A stretch of DNA of 64,000 nt from Rheum nobile (GCA_027886185.1 WOAB01000040.1:9920001-9984000), one strand, 5' to 3'. Positions 20,600 to 31,572 are shown, counted from the first letter of the stretch. Translations and numbers: made by a program. The notes: generated from the letters alone by a model not told the origin.

Positions 20600-22740
20600 A
20601 AGCGTCATAAGGCAGTGATCGACTTCAGTTTTTGATATTCCTGTGGTTAGAGGATTTACGGGTGTCTTTCCAGAAGATATTCCTAGATACCCCGAATCGT
20701 GTCATGGAGTTTGCAATTGATCTCGAGCCGAGTACCACGCCGATCTCTGAGGCACCGTACCGGATGGCTCATGTTGAGATGCAAGAGTTGAAGAAGCAAC
20801 TCAAGGATCTTCTTGACAAAAGTTATATAAAGCTGAGTGCATCGCCTTAAGGAAGGGTGCCCGGTTTTAATTGTCAAAAAGAAAGATGGACTGTTTCGAC
20901 TTTGTTTTGACTTTCAAGAGTTGAATAAAGTCACGATCAAGAGCAAGTATTTGTTGCCAATGAGTGATGATCTGTTGGATCAACTACAGGGAGCAAAAGT
21001 TTTCTCCAAGATCGACCGGAGGTCTGGTTTTTATCAGCTTAGGATTCGTGAGGATGATATTCTGAGGATTGCGTTCGGACGAGAGATGGTCACTACGAGA
21101 TTGTAGTCATGCCATCTGGATCTACGAGTGCTCCAGCAGTTTTCATGAACCTAGTGCATCGATGTTTTAGACCAGTACTTGAATAAGTTCATAGTGGTCT
21201 TCATCAATGGCATTTTGATATTTTCCCGAGCAAGGAAGCTCACAGGGAACATCTGCGGATTGCTTTATCGGTCCTTAGACCAAGTCGGTTGTACACAAAG
21301 TGGGCTAAGTGCGATTGTTGGATCTAGAAGTGGCTTTCTTAAGCCATGTGATCAATAAGAATGAGGTTATGGTTATTCCCCAGAAGAGTGAATCAGTAGT
21401 TGTTTGGAAGCGGCCTCAGGGTGTGAGCGAGGTGCGAAGTTTCCCAGAGCTTGCTGAGCATTATAGACGGTTCATGGAAGGATTTTTCTAAGATCACTCC
21501 ACCTATGACCAGTCTGTTCCGCAAGGTCAACAAGAAGTTGTCTGGGATGACAAGTGCAAGACCAGTTTTCAAGAAGTTGAAACAGTGTCTGACTTATGCA
21601 CCAGTTTTAGGCGTTGTCGGAAAGAATGATGGCTATATGGTCTATAGTTAATGCTTCGAGAAATGGGTTGGATGTGTCTTTGATGCAGAGGGGCAAGGTT
21701 ATTGCATACGCATCTAGACAATTGAAAACCTATGAAGCAAACTAACCAACACATGACCTAGAACTAGCAGCAATAGTATTTGCATTGGAAACTGAGGTTA
21801 CTTGGGTGACCCAGAGGTCAGCAGAAGTTTTCCACCAGGAGATTGTCCGTTTATATGGCATTCCTAAGACCATTGTATCGGATCGAGATGGCCAATTCAT
21901 GTCAAGGTTCTGGCAAGAGCTTTATAAGGCCATGGGAACCGAGCTGAGGTTCAGTACAACGTTTCATCCTCAGACAGATGGTCAGTCTGAAAGGATCATC
22001 CAGACCCTTGAGGATATGCTAAGAAGCATACGTACTCGATCATCCGACTAGCTGGGAAGACAGCCTAAGTCTGATTGAGCTCACGTACGATAATAGCTGG
22101 CATGCTACGGTCAAGATGGCTCAGTTCGAAGCTTTATATGATCACAGATGCAGATCTCCGATTTGTTGGGTTGAGTACGCCGACAAGACTCTACTTGGAC
22201 CAGAGTTGGTCGAAAGGACAACTTCGAACATTGCTTTGATTAGACAGAGGATGTTGACCGCTCAGAGTCGGCAAAAGTTTTACGCAGATCAGAAGCGTTA
22301 AAGTGTTGAGTTCGAGGTTGGTGGCAAGGTACTTGTCACAGTATCGCCACCCAAGGATGTTTTCAGGTTTGGTAAGAGTGGGAAGCTTAACCCTCGCTAC
22401 ATGGGACCATTCAAGATTCTGGATAGAGTAAGATCTCTAACGTACCGTTTGGCATTGTCGCCATCGGCATATCCAGTGTATAATGTGTTCCATGTATCCC
22501 TGCTAAGGAAATTCGTGCCAAGATGAGTCTCATGTGCTAAGCTTTAAGGACATCGAGATTCAGGCAAATGGTACTTCAGAGGAGATGCCGGTGTGCATTC
22601 TCGAACGCCGTGTGAAGCGACTGTGCAACAAGATCGTACTGTTGGTACGAATTTTGTGGTCCAAGTTTGGGAAAGAGGAAGTTACTTGGGAAACCGAAGC
22701 AAAGATGCTCAGACGTCTTTCCAAGTTATTGGCGACCTAA
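20600..22740 (+). pseudogene. gypsy-1 pol remnant (RT, RNase H start, integrase, chromodomain-like tail)
   Basis: Pieces in changing frames. Start of RT at about 20632-20850. RT palm at 20857-21106 (VKKKDGLFRLCFDFQELNK). An out-of-frame continuation near 21106-21230 has the catalytic box position reading FINGIL instead of the usual two aspartates. RNase H start near 21650-21780. It then jumps straight into the integrase core, 21800-22051 (SDRDGQF... QTDGQSERIIQTLEDMLR), so the RNase H end and integrase zinc finger are deleted. Later integrase lies at 22116-22301. A C-terminal segment at about 22580-22740 (KFGKEEVTWE) resembles the chromovirus chromodomain region. Non-functional. Confidence 0.85.
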
Positions 22741-22776
22741 GTTTCGGGGTCGAAACTTCTTTTAAGGGGGAGGTGA

Positions 22777-25271
22777 TGTGATACCCCGTAATTTTGTAAG
22801 GCTATTCTGGGAATTATGGATTTTCCCGAACGTCAGTTTGGTACGTCGGATTTAATTATGAAGGTTTGAGACATTCTGTAATGTGCTCTGTATCTATAAT
22901 ATTTTTCTCAGTGAAGAATTATACAGTCGAGATGTTTTGGAAGTTCGTACTCGTTCGTGTACGACTTTTGTTAACGCGGGTTAAGATTGGTACAAGTTTA
23001 TTGCCTAAGAGTTGTTATCTAATGGGCAATAGTACAAGATTCTTTATCCAAAGGTTATTGTCCAAGAGCTATTATCCATGAGGCAAAAGTACAAGTTGGT
23101 TAACCAAGGGTTATTACCCAAGCTCCCTTCCAATCCTAATTTTGCCTATAAATAGAGAGCATTGGGTGAGAGTGAAAGGGGCTGAAAAATGCAGAAGCGC
23201 TATCAAGCTCTCGTCTCTCAAAAACGCTCTCAAAACGCTCTCTCTCGGGAAGGCTCTAGTGGATCGTCGGAGCTCGTTTAGTGTCGTTTCCGGTGGCCAA
23301 GAGGAACATTGGAGGCTCTCGAACGCCTAGAAGCCAAGCAAGGCGAAAGACGAGCCAAATCGATCGTCGAGGGTGAGTTTTCTCCTCTCGTATTTCTGTT
23401 TTCGTTCGCGACGGCGACCGCCGGCATGAGACGGCACCCGCCGTGAAGATCCCGGCATCCGCCGTGATGTTGTGACCAGCCGCCGTGAAGAAGGGCCAAG
23501 GAGCGGCGCCCGCCGTAGTTGGGCGGCGCCCGCCGCGTGGGAGGCGGCGCCCGCCGTGAAGTTGTTGTTGGCTGGGTTGATGTGTTGGCTTCCGTAGCCT
23601 TCGTTCGGGTTTCGTTTCCGTCGATTCCTTTCATCCTTTCGTAGTTTCTGTATTGTTGTTTGTTGAATCTAACTTAGGGTTTCTGTATGGGTCGACCCGA
23701 AGGTACCGGAGTTGTCAGATTCGTCTCTGCGTCGAGCCCGGAATCCCGTCGTTAGACTTCGTTCAATCTCTGCGGACTCATGCAAGTGGCGGTTCGCTCT
23801 TGCTCATCGTTCCATTTTTACATTAATTATCAGTTGTTTATCTGAGTAATTAATTTTGAATGATTACTGTGTTTGTCTGGAATTGGTTTTATAAACTGTT
23901 TTGGAAAATCATATACTAGGTTGTATATCTGTTAGAACGACGCTATTATCTGTGATCGCCTTCCGGGCATTTATGTGGATTTATCCTATACTGTGGTTGT
24001 GTTGTAACTGTTAGTTAGCACGAGTATTTGTAGGAACGCCTGGATCCTGAGAGTTCCATGCACGTTCCTTTATAACTGTAAGGGCGATGAAGACCCAACG
24101 ATAGTTGAAGTTTGAATTCTGTGAGGTTCATTCTTTTAAAGGGCGAGCAAGACCCAGCGATAGTGGTGGTTTGGACTCTGAGAAGTTCATTCCTTAGATA
24201 TGTGTTCTGTGTAACAGGGCATGTATAATTAAAAGCTTACAACGTGTTAATCGTTTTGGAATTAAATAAGATAAGGTGCCCGAGAGCACTTAATTAATAA
24301 ATCTTCGGCGAGTAGTGCAGCTAAGTAAATAGTGTAGCTAGGAAAGCTCGTCTCGACTTTTGATCAGAGTACGTTCTCTTTCCAATCTGGATTCGTTGTA
24401 AGCGATGAGGTTGGTCGTGAACCGAAACATCTTAGTCAGTTTTTAAATCATCGTTATGTGGTTCTGTAAGATCCAGACTTGAATGTAGTACGTTTTCTTT
24501 CCAATCTAGATTCGCTGTAAACGGTGAGGTTGGTTGTGAGCCGAAGCATCTCAGTTAGCTTTTAATCGCTGTTGTTTGATTCTGAAAACTTTCCAGATTT
24601 GTCATATTTCCTTAAAGACTCATTTCCTTTGGAGTCTTCTTTCGGGTCGATTTCTGTGAAGATTAAGTCTTCCAGAATCTTCTCTTGTGCATACCTCTTG
24701 TTGTTATTCCGTGAAAGTGCCGGGTTATGTATCGTCCCTTCGGTTATTATTCGAGGGACAATGATAGTAAACGGTTACGATCACTCGAACCACTCTGCTT
24801 TTTACCCTTGCTAGTCTATTCAAGTAGACTAATCCACGAACATTGTTCTCCGCATGTGGGCTGGTGTCATCCGTTCGATTCGGCACATCAGATAGAGCGA
24901 AGATATGAGGAGACTAGATTGACTATGAAGACGACGGTTGTTTTTGGATGTTTTAATAATTTCTTTTAATCAGGTTGAGATCCTTGGGCAGGTGATCACT
25001 ACGATCACAGCCCTTTTTGTAATATCTTTTATAAGACTTCCGCTGTACTTTGTTTAAACTCTGTATTTGTCCTATTCGGGATTGGGATGTAATCCCGTAA
25101 CTCATGTGTCATTTGATTGATGTTTTGATTTGAATACTTTGATCATTATGTATCAATTGTATTCCATGAATTATATTTAAACCGGTAAAGCCTTGGGTGA
25201 TCTCGGTAAGGAACACTGGGGTCACTGGCGGTAATACCTTTCCAAATGGGTTAAGATTTGGGGGTGTTACA
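22777..25271 (+). repeat. gypsy-1 3' LTR (2495 bp)
   Basis: Preceded by the purine tract AAGGGGGAGGTGA at about 22764-22776. Same TATA element at about 23148-23157. The GC minisatellite is shorter (about 23410-23560). Followed by the AAAAT target duplication. Confidence 0.9.
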
Positions 25272-26096
25272 AAAATAAGATTAATAATTAAAACAAATAA
25301 AGTTACATGCAACTTACAATGCGCTGGTACAGGAGGTACGCCACGTGGTTCACAAAACTCTTCAGGAGTTCAGGGCTCTCCGGACCTCCAGGAACGCTCA
25401 CCCGCAGTTCAGGGTCATATCTCACATTCTTCCTTGACCGGGGCGGTTTTGCCCGCAAAGAAGAGGCTTCTTGAGGCTCCTCGTCCACGTCCGGAGCATC
25501 ATCTCTTGGCATCCAGGCATTGCTGGACTGGTCCTGAGTCCCCCATGTATTGGCCTGATCCTACATTTATTAAATAGATCAGAAATAATTACATTTTTTA
25601 AACTAATTCAGGTTATACTAAATGTACTTACCGTAGGCTGATGATATGGAGCATTCGGGTACACTGTCGGGTTATCCCACGGGTTGTGCTGATCCTCATC
25701 CCCCTGATAATAATGCGAAGGGCTATGATGATGAGGGCTCAGATGCGGCGGTAGTACCGGCGGACTAAAATTCCGCCCGTAGTAGTTATTCTGATCTATT
25801 GTATCAGAATAACCATGCAGCGGGCTCCCTTGGTAGTCCGGGTAGATCTGAGGCTCAGAGTATGCCCTACCTCCATGAAACGAAGGCACCGCCATTAAGC
25901 TCTGAACTCCTATCATTCCAGCAACCCCACTACTGCTACCGGCTCCAGTCTGATATGCGCCGGTCTCATCATCCCGGTAGCTGACATTTCTCTGTTGCCT
26001 CCTCTCCGACCTGTTCACCTCTTCGCCAGTCCTAAACGACTGTTCGCGTTGAAGGTTGCGGCGTCTCCTACGTTCGGTTCTTTCCCCAGGCTCCAT

Positions 26097-26361
26097 CTGC
26101 GGTTATATATCAAAATATATTAATCAAAATTATATATATTTTGATATCATTTTTATCAAAATAATATAATCAAAATATTATCAAAATAATATAATCAAAA
26201 TATAATCAAAATAATATAATCAAAATATAATCAAAATAATACAATTCAAGTATTATCAAAATAATATAATTAAAATATTATCAAAATAATATTTTGAGTC
26301 GGAGATTCGCCGACATGTCGCCGGAGAATCGCCGGCGGCTCGCTGGTGACTCGCCGGCGAT
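26097..26361. repeat. AT-rich ATCAAAATAATATA minisatellite upstream of the PMD gene
   Basis: About 26105-26300 consists of shuffled ATCAAAATAT and ATCAAAATAATATA units. It passes into a GC-rich CGCCGGCGA stretch. This is the proximal promoter side of the minus-strand PMD gene. Confidence 0.6.
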
Positions 26362-26426
26362 CCACACGTTACGTGTGAAATGGAATCACACGTAACGTGT
26401 GGAACACATTCACACGTTACGTGTGA
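26362..26426 (+). repeat. palindrome array 3 (three units, 24-bp step)
   Basis: Units start at 26362, 26386 and 26410, about 270 bp upstream of the PMD ATG. Confidence 0.9.
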
Positions 26427-26973
26427 ATGTGCACATTCCAACTCCCGCCGGCGAGACGCCGGCGACATTCCGGCGATCCTCCGGTCGTCTTCTCCGGTGA
26501 CATTTCCGAATTCCGGTGATTTTTTCCCATCAAATAATACATGAAATTCAACAAAAAATGCACAATTTTTACAAATCTATCAATACTATCACTTCCACTA
26601 GCATATTTTCACAAAAAATTCAACATAAATCCTCATGCAAAAAAATTCTTCAAAATTATACAAAAAATCAAAAACAATCCTAAAAGCTTCTACAAAACAT
26701 AGATCTATCATCCTAAACATCTCCACAACATAGATCTACAATATGGATCTACAATCCCTAACCAAACACTTCAAATTTAACAAAACAAAACCAAAAAACA
26801 ATTTCTACTAACTAACCTTTCAAAGATCTTGAACGTAACGCGCGGAGTCGGTTGATTCGTCACGAGCAGATGCAAGAGACGCGTAACGAGTGAAAGGGTT
26901 TAGGGTATTGAGGTTGCGGAGTTCGAATGAATGGAGGATGAAGCAAGATCTGGCTTTTAAAGCCAGATCTCCT

Positions 26974-27123
26974 CCACACGTAACGTGTGGCGTAAACCCA
27001 CACGTAACGCGTGGATGCGCTTCACACGTAACGTGTGGAGGTTCGTCACACGTTACGTATGGGTCTTGAACGGGTCACTTCCCGTGCGTAACGTGGGAAG
27101 CTTCTTCCCACGTTACGCGCGAG
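26974..27123 (+). repeat. palindrome array 4 (four good units plus two diverged)
   Basis: Units start at 26974, 26998, 27022 and 27046 (24-bp step). Two decayed units have cores CGTAACG and CGTTACG at 27087 and 27111, again 24 bp apart. The last one overlaps the start of the right terminal repeat. Confidence 0.88.
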
Positions 27124-27171
27124 CCTATGCGCCAAACGACAAAAATGCCTATGCGCCGAATAATAGAGGCC
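27122..27171 (-). repeat. MULE-A right terminal inverted repeat
   Basis: 27122-27158 pairs with 5608-5644. The extreme 13 bp to 27171 match poorly, so the exact end is uncertain by a few bases. Confidence 0.65.
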
Positions 27172-27834
27172 TCTAAATATGATAAAAAGGAACTTATACA
27201 CTCACAAGTCACAAGCAACTTCATGCTGTCAAAAATAATTGAATTGGAGTATTTGGACATCAGCCTATACTACCTATACTATGCTGTTAAAAAGTTACAA
27301 ATATACTGTACTGTTAAAAAGTTACAAATATACTAGAGATATACTATGCTGTTAAAAAATTACAAATAACAATTAAAAGATGTTAAATTATCAACAGTTA
27401 AAAGGCATTATACAAATTTTCTATATTGTACTGCCATTATTTCATTTCAAGCACTGTCATTTATCTGACATTGTATTTGAGAGTTGAGCCAAATCAGCCC
27501 TTAAAACACAAGGGAAAAAAAAAAGGGCAAACAAGAGCACCAGATAAACAAGCATCGGCCACGAAAGTTTGATAATGGAGGAACAGGAATAAAATCTGGT
27601 TCTCTTGAAAAAACTTGGGAGGAATATATATTGGGACTCCGCACTGCTTACCAATTTTTTTTATAATTCGGTTAACCGTAACCATAACCGATAATCGGAA
27701 TATTTTCGGTCGATTAACCGTAACCGGAAACTTTGATTTTTCGGTTACGGTTAACCGAAAATTCGGGCGGTATTGCGGTTATTCGGTACGGTTAATCAGT
27801 TACGGATATTTTGCTCACCCTACACTACGTGGTA

Positions 27835-28731
27835 TGAGGATTTTGTAGATATATTACGAGATGATTGGTTTTAGCAGTACGTAAAATTAAATTGTTACTG
27901 TTTGACTGAGGGTTTTTGTGAAATTAGTAGAATTATTAGACACCCAGCTTATTACAAAACCAATATACGATGGGTTGTCAATATATTCGATCTGCATTAT
28001 TGACAATGCCTACTTATTTAACAATTCTTGAATTTTAATGGAGCTATAAGACAATTAATTTATATTCAACATTGTGGAATAGCTAGAAAGTGTTTATTTA
28101 TACATTTATCAACTTCCATTTCAATTGATGTTGTTGAATAATTGAAAATAAGGTGTATTTGGGGAGGAAGCAGGAGAAGGGGGGGAGAGAAGAGATAAGG
28201 TAGGGTGAGGGCGAAGAACCCACATGTTAGCTAGGTCCAGAATATTTGGGTTATGTTAGGTGTCCTTTAATTTTTCATTCAATTTCTCATTAATAAACCG
28301 AAGATCGAGAATATTGGAATTGGATCATAGAGTAGAATAATTATTTATATAATTCACTGTTGGTTTTCTGAATTTATCTTCTTGTAAGGGAGACATCCGG
28401 GAGAAGAAAGCCATACTTCCTTTATGGCGCTTTTCTTTCTAAGGTATTACAATTATGAAGTCCGTCTTTCTAGTTTCTAACATAGGTTAATAATTCGTGT
28501 TTATAATCTAACCAAAAAAAAAAAGACCACATAATGGAGTATATTTGGGTGATGTCACAACTACCTTAGTAAAAACGCTCTTTGTAGTTGTATAACTGTT
28601 GCCACCCCTTTTGGCTCTGCCCACCGTCTCGCCTCTCACGGGCCCTGGTTCCTGGCCTCACGTCGGGACCGGAGAAATGGGGCGTCGAAAAGTGCCCTCA
28701 CCCCCCTCACTTTTGCTTCAACCATCACTAC
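27835..28731. other. spacer without recognised gene
   Basis: Native sequence to the right of the nest, AT-rich to about 28590 and then GC-rich (28600-28725). The GC-rich part may be the 5' leader of the LINE, cut by the hAT element that follows. Confidence 0.4.
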
Positions 28732-29430
28732 TAGGGGTGTTCAAAATTATCCGATCCGGTTGATCCGATTCGGTCGATCCGATCCACCGATCCGCCGATC
28801 CGATCCTAAAATATCAGAGTCCAGTGGAATACGATTCGAATCCGATCCGATCCGGGGAAATTTTCCGGATCACCGGATCGGATACGGATCGGGGCTAGAT
28901 ATCCGGCGGATATCCGGGGGTATGCCACTATTATAATATTTATATAAAAAATTATATATATTACTTGAAAATTAAATATGCCAATGGTTTTCCCATTTTT
29001 ATAAATGTGTAAACATTAATATTTTCATTGTGAATGAAAGTATTGAAGTTTAGACATTTAAATATTATGTTTTGAACTCAAATTAGTGGACTTTGAAAGT
29101 ATTTTTGTTGTTTTTCGGTGGTTTGTTTGAAATTGTATATTGATTAAACTACTAAGTATTTTGTTTGAATTTATATATTTGAACTTGTAGCTAATATAGT
29201 TGATGAATTATAAATTTGTGATAATGTTTTTAGAAATAATATAATTTTTATATTAATTTATATATAGATTGGATATTTAGGATATCCGATCCGAGGTTTT
29301 CGGATCGGATATCCGGGATTTCCGGATACGGATATGGATAGCGATTTCAGGATTTTTCATCTGAGGATATCCGATCCGATAAGCCGGATCGGATCGGATC
29401 GGATCGGATATCCGGTAATGAACACCCCTA
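28732..29430. mobile_element. hAT-type MITE 2 (699 bp)
   Basis: Starts TAGGGGTGTTCA and ends TGAACACCCCTA, a perfect 12-bp inverted pair. Flanks ATCACTAC (28724-28731) and CTCACTAC (29431-29438) match at 7 of 8 bases. Both ends are packed with GATCCG/CGGATC subterminal repeats. No coding capacity. Confidence 0.88.
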
Positions 29431-29605
29431 CTCACTACCCACTCCTACTACCAAATCAAAACCCAAAACTAAGACCTTTTCTAAACCCCCCATCCCACCT
29501 CCCTTCATCCCGTCTCTTTCAGCCCCATCCCTCCCTCCTCGATCTTCGTCGGACCTGGACTATCTCTCCCCAGTCCAAGGTCCGGTAGCCTCATCGCCCC
29601 CGACA

Positions 29606-31572
29606 ATGTTGATCCCAGATGTTTCTCCTAGCTTTGCCTCTCCTGCTGTTGAGTTGGTGGATGTTGAAGTGGTGTTTGGACCAGCCCCTACTAGTATTCA
29701 GCAACATTTAGATGTTGCCTCGGATGCTGGCTACCCTGAGCCCATTGTCCCGTCGGGTTCTGAATCCCCTCCGTCCACGGAGAACCGTGCTACTCTTCAT
29801 GGCTAGTGCTCCCCAAAGGTCGTCCTACAAACACAAGATCCCAACAGAATCATCGAAACGTTCGCCGTTCACCTCATCCAAGAAACACCAAAAGAAACTA
29901 GCGAGTCTCCAGCACCACCAGAGAATATGAGCATTGAGGTGGCGCAGCCACCCAGGCCACCAGATAAGCAACCATAACTACCGAGAACTTGGAAGGAGAT
30001 GGTAACGGGAGAGGCGGGCCAAGCCCAACCAGCTCTTGCTCATGAGATCTTGAATGAAGATAGGTGTGGCCTTCCCGGAAGGTGACGAAGGAGACCCTGC
30101 AATGACCATAGCTTCAGAAGTTCTTCAAGCTCTGGAAAATGTCTGGAGGTCCTCTCTCATTGTTAAACCGCTAGGCAAGTTCGTCTCGTTCTTCGTTATG
30201 GAGAAGCGCCTGAGAGAGTTGTGGAAACCTATAGGCAAGATGCTCCTCATGGACCTCCCCAGCGGCTACTACGTCGTTCGTTTTGAGACCGAGAGGGATT
30301 ACAACCATGCGCTAACGAGAGGTCCCTAGATTATACTAGGGCATTATCTGATCTTGAAGGCCTGGTCACCAAGTTTCAACCCAAAGAAGGACACCATCAA
30401 CACATCCCCAACTTGGGTTAAGATCACTATCTCCCTTTCATCTACTATGAGGAAGGAGTATTCATGAAGATTGCAGAAGGAATTGGCAACCCCATATAGG
30501 TTGCTACCAAAACCCTATTTACCAATAGGGGAAGATATGTAAGAATCTGTGTGGAAGTTGATTTAACTAAGCCCCTTAAAGGGACCATATCCATTAATGG
30601 CAAACACCACTTTCTTGAATATGAAGGGTTACATTTAATCTGTTACAGTTGTGGTCGGTATCGGCACATCAATGGCCAATGCCCCCTGGTCATTAATGGA
30701 GCCGTTAGGAGAAATTCCCCGACATCCAATGGAAAGAAGGAGAGCAATGGTAACCCCCATGGTGCGCTCATCATACGAGAAGTAGAAATGGATGATATCC
30801 CAAAGGGCCATCATGGAAGTTGGATGATCGCCGACAACCGCTAGAAGGTGGCGAGGGCGGCAAGAGCAGTTAGGGCAAAAACTAGAGAAGCGTCTGGTGC
30901 CCATCCCAAGGAGGCGGGAAAGAACATGTTCCATGCCCTAGGACAGTTGACTGAAGAGACAGACGACCTCTCTGTTCTGACCGAGTATGAGAAAGGAAAA
31001 GGAAAGGCCGTTGTGCAAGGGGACAGAGCCCAACAAGGGTTAGTCCTGGTGATTCGGAGCAGCATAGATCAACGAAGAAATCGGCGCCAACAGGGGCAAC
31101 AAAGAAGATAGCTTTTGTGTCAGAGGCGGCAGGTACAAAAAGAAAGGTGGTCCCTAAAACCTTTGAAGTCAAACAGAAGAAGAAGGCCCAGTACAAGCCT
31201 GTTGGGCTAAAGGACCCGTCAACAAGTGGGCCGCTTATAAGGCAACGTAACAATGAGGCAAACCCATTTATCCCTCAGAAGTACTTCCCCAATATCGGCC
31301 TTCCCCTAGAGCCCACTACACACCCCACTATGCCAAGCCTTGTGATGGAACCACAACCATCTTCGGAGCAGATCAAAATAGATAGAACATATCAGGATAC
31401 CTTTGCAATCCCAGAATTGGCTCCTGTCATTGGGGACCAGATGGATGGTGCCCCAACCACAAGCCTGACGACCATCGCCCAGGGCGTTGATGTTGAGATC
31501 CAAGAACCGACCCCCGACTTGAATCCTATGGAACCTATTGGCGATGGTCTAGTAGCCGACCCCATGGCCTAA
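29606..31572 (+). pseudogene. LINE ORF1 remnant (DUF4283 and CCHC)
   Basis: Three open pieces. 30054-30329 carries the DUF4283-type domain of plant LINE ORF1 (VWRSSLIVKPLGK... RLRELWKPIGK... GYYVVRF). 30551-30844 carries the zinc knuckle CYSCGRYRHINGQC. The tail is Lys/Pro-rich to 31572. Stops at about 30327 and 30842 and frame changes break the gene. ORF1 proteins of this kind bind LINE RNA. Confidence 0.75.

Larger units (their letters stand above)
15943..25271 (+). mobile_element. Ty3/gypsy chromovirus-type element (gypsy-1), pol decayed
   Basis: LTRs at 15943-18543 and 22777-25271 start TGTGATACCCC and end GTGTTACA. The target duplication AAAAT is exact (15938-15942 and 25272-25276). It has a tRNA-Met primer site, an intact gag, a broken pol and a C-terminal segment like that of plant chromoviruses (Tekay/Del type inferred). 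Same strand as the FAR1-type gene, opposite to the PMD gene whose intron it occupies. Confidence 0.92.
14306..26096 (-). pseudogene. plant mobile domain (PMD) gene, split by a Ty3/gypsy insertion and carrying two stops
   Basis: Six exons on the minus strand: 26096-25632, 25560-25318, 15897-15241, 15148-14990, 14904-14518 and 14437-14306. All junctions are GT/AG and in phase 0, and the total of 2043 nt gives 680 residues plus stop. Exon 1 is charged then Pro/Tyr-rich. Exons 2-5 carry the PMD fold of MAIN/MAIL1 and PP7L-type proteins (LLKSFVNHVAY; GLCHLPDIMHEHVDETLIGA; FVERWQPKTNSFHIPWGEMT; LHDVWMILGL; AWIYQYFPMFRPA). The Ty3/gypsy element lies in intron 2. In-frame stops occur in exon 5 at 14779-14781 (TAG) and 14611-14613 (TAA). 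PMD proteins of the MAIN group act in nuclear gene and transposon silencing; transposon-borne PMDs are known but their role is unclear. Confidence 0.85.
5596..27171. mobile_element. MULE-A: Mutator-like element with GRF, FAR1-type and PMD genes
   Basis: A 37-bp inverted repeat lies 12-13 bp inside each end (5608-5644 against 27122-27158; 34 of 37 positions match by eye), next to 9-bp flanking near-duplicates. After subtracting the Copia element with its duplicated flank and the Ty3/gypsy element, MULE-A is about 6.8 kb. Gene order is GRF zinc finger (-), FAR1-type DNA-binding protein (+), PMD protein (-). Arrays of a 17-bp palindrome occupy its non-coding parts. No transposase catalytic domain is visible, so it is non-autonomous now, and mobilisation would need a transposase encoded elsewhere. 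Confidence 0.7.
5359..27825. mobile_element. outer hAT-type non-autonomous element, split by a nested MULE
   Basis: The left end (5357 on) reads TAGGGGTGGGCA. The right end (27812-27823) reads TGCTCACCCTAC, its imperfect inverse. Both arms carry clustered subterminal CGGTTAACCG/ACCGAAA repeats typical of plant hAT elements (5375-5475; 27665-27815). Only 5359-5595 and 27172-27825 belong to this element, about 0.9 kb together; everything between is a later insertion. No hAT transposase is present. Small hAT elements with the same TAGGGGTG start occur at 28732 and 50256. Confidence 0.75.

Noticed and set aside
16445..23634. Arg/Pro/Ala-rich proteins of 107-118 residues on the minus strand of the gypsy-1 LTRs
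   Set aside because: They are translations of the GC minisatellite inside the LTRs.
12530..27123. Palindrome arrays as a CRISPR-like repeat-spacer system
   Set aside because: The spacers are only 7 bp, the setting is plant transposon DNA, and no cas-like gene is present.
13010..27176. Repeat-peptide frames (HVTCGSxP-type) over the palindrome arrays
   Set aside because: A 24-bp step is a multiple of three and the motif is its own near reverse complement, so open frames arise on both strands by construction.
5350..27834. One giant 22-kb hAT transposon carrying host genes
   Set aside because: The inner 9-bp near-duplicates and the 37-bp inverted repeat show that a separate MULE was inserted in a small hAT element.
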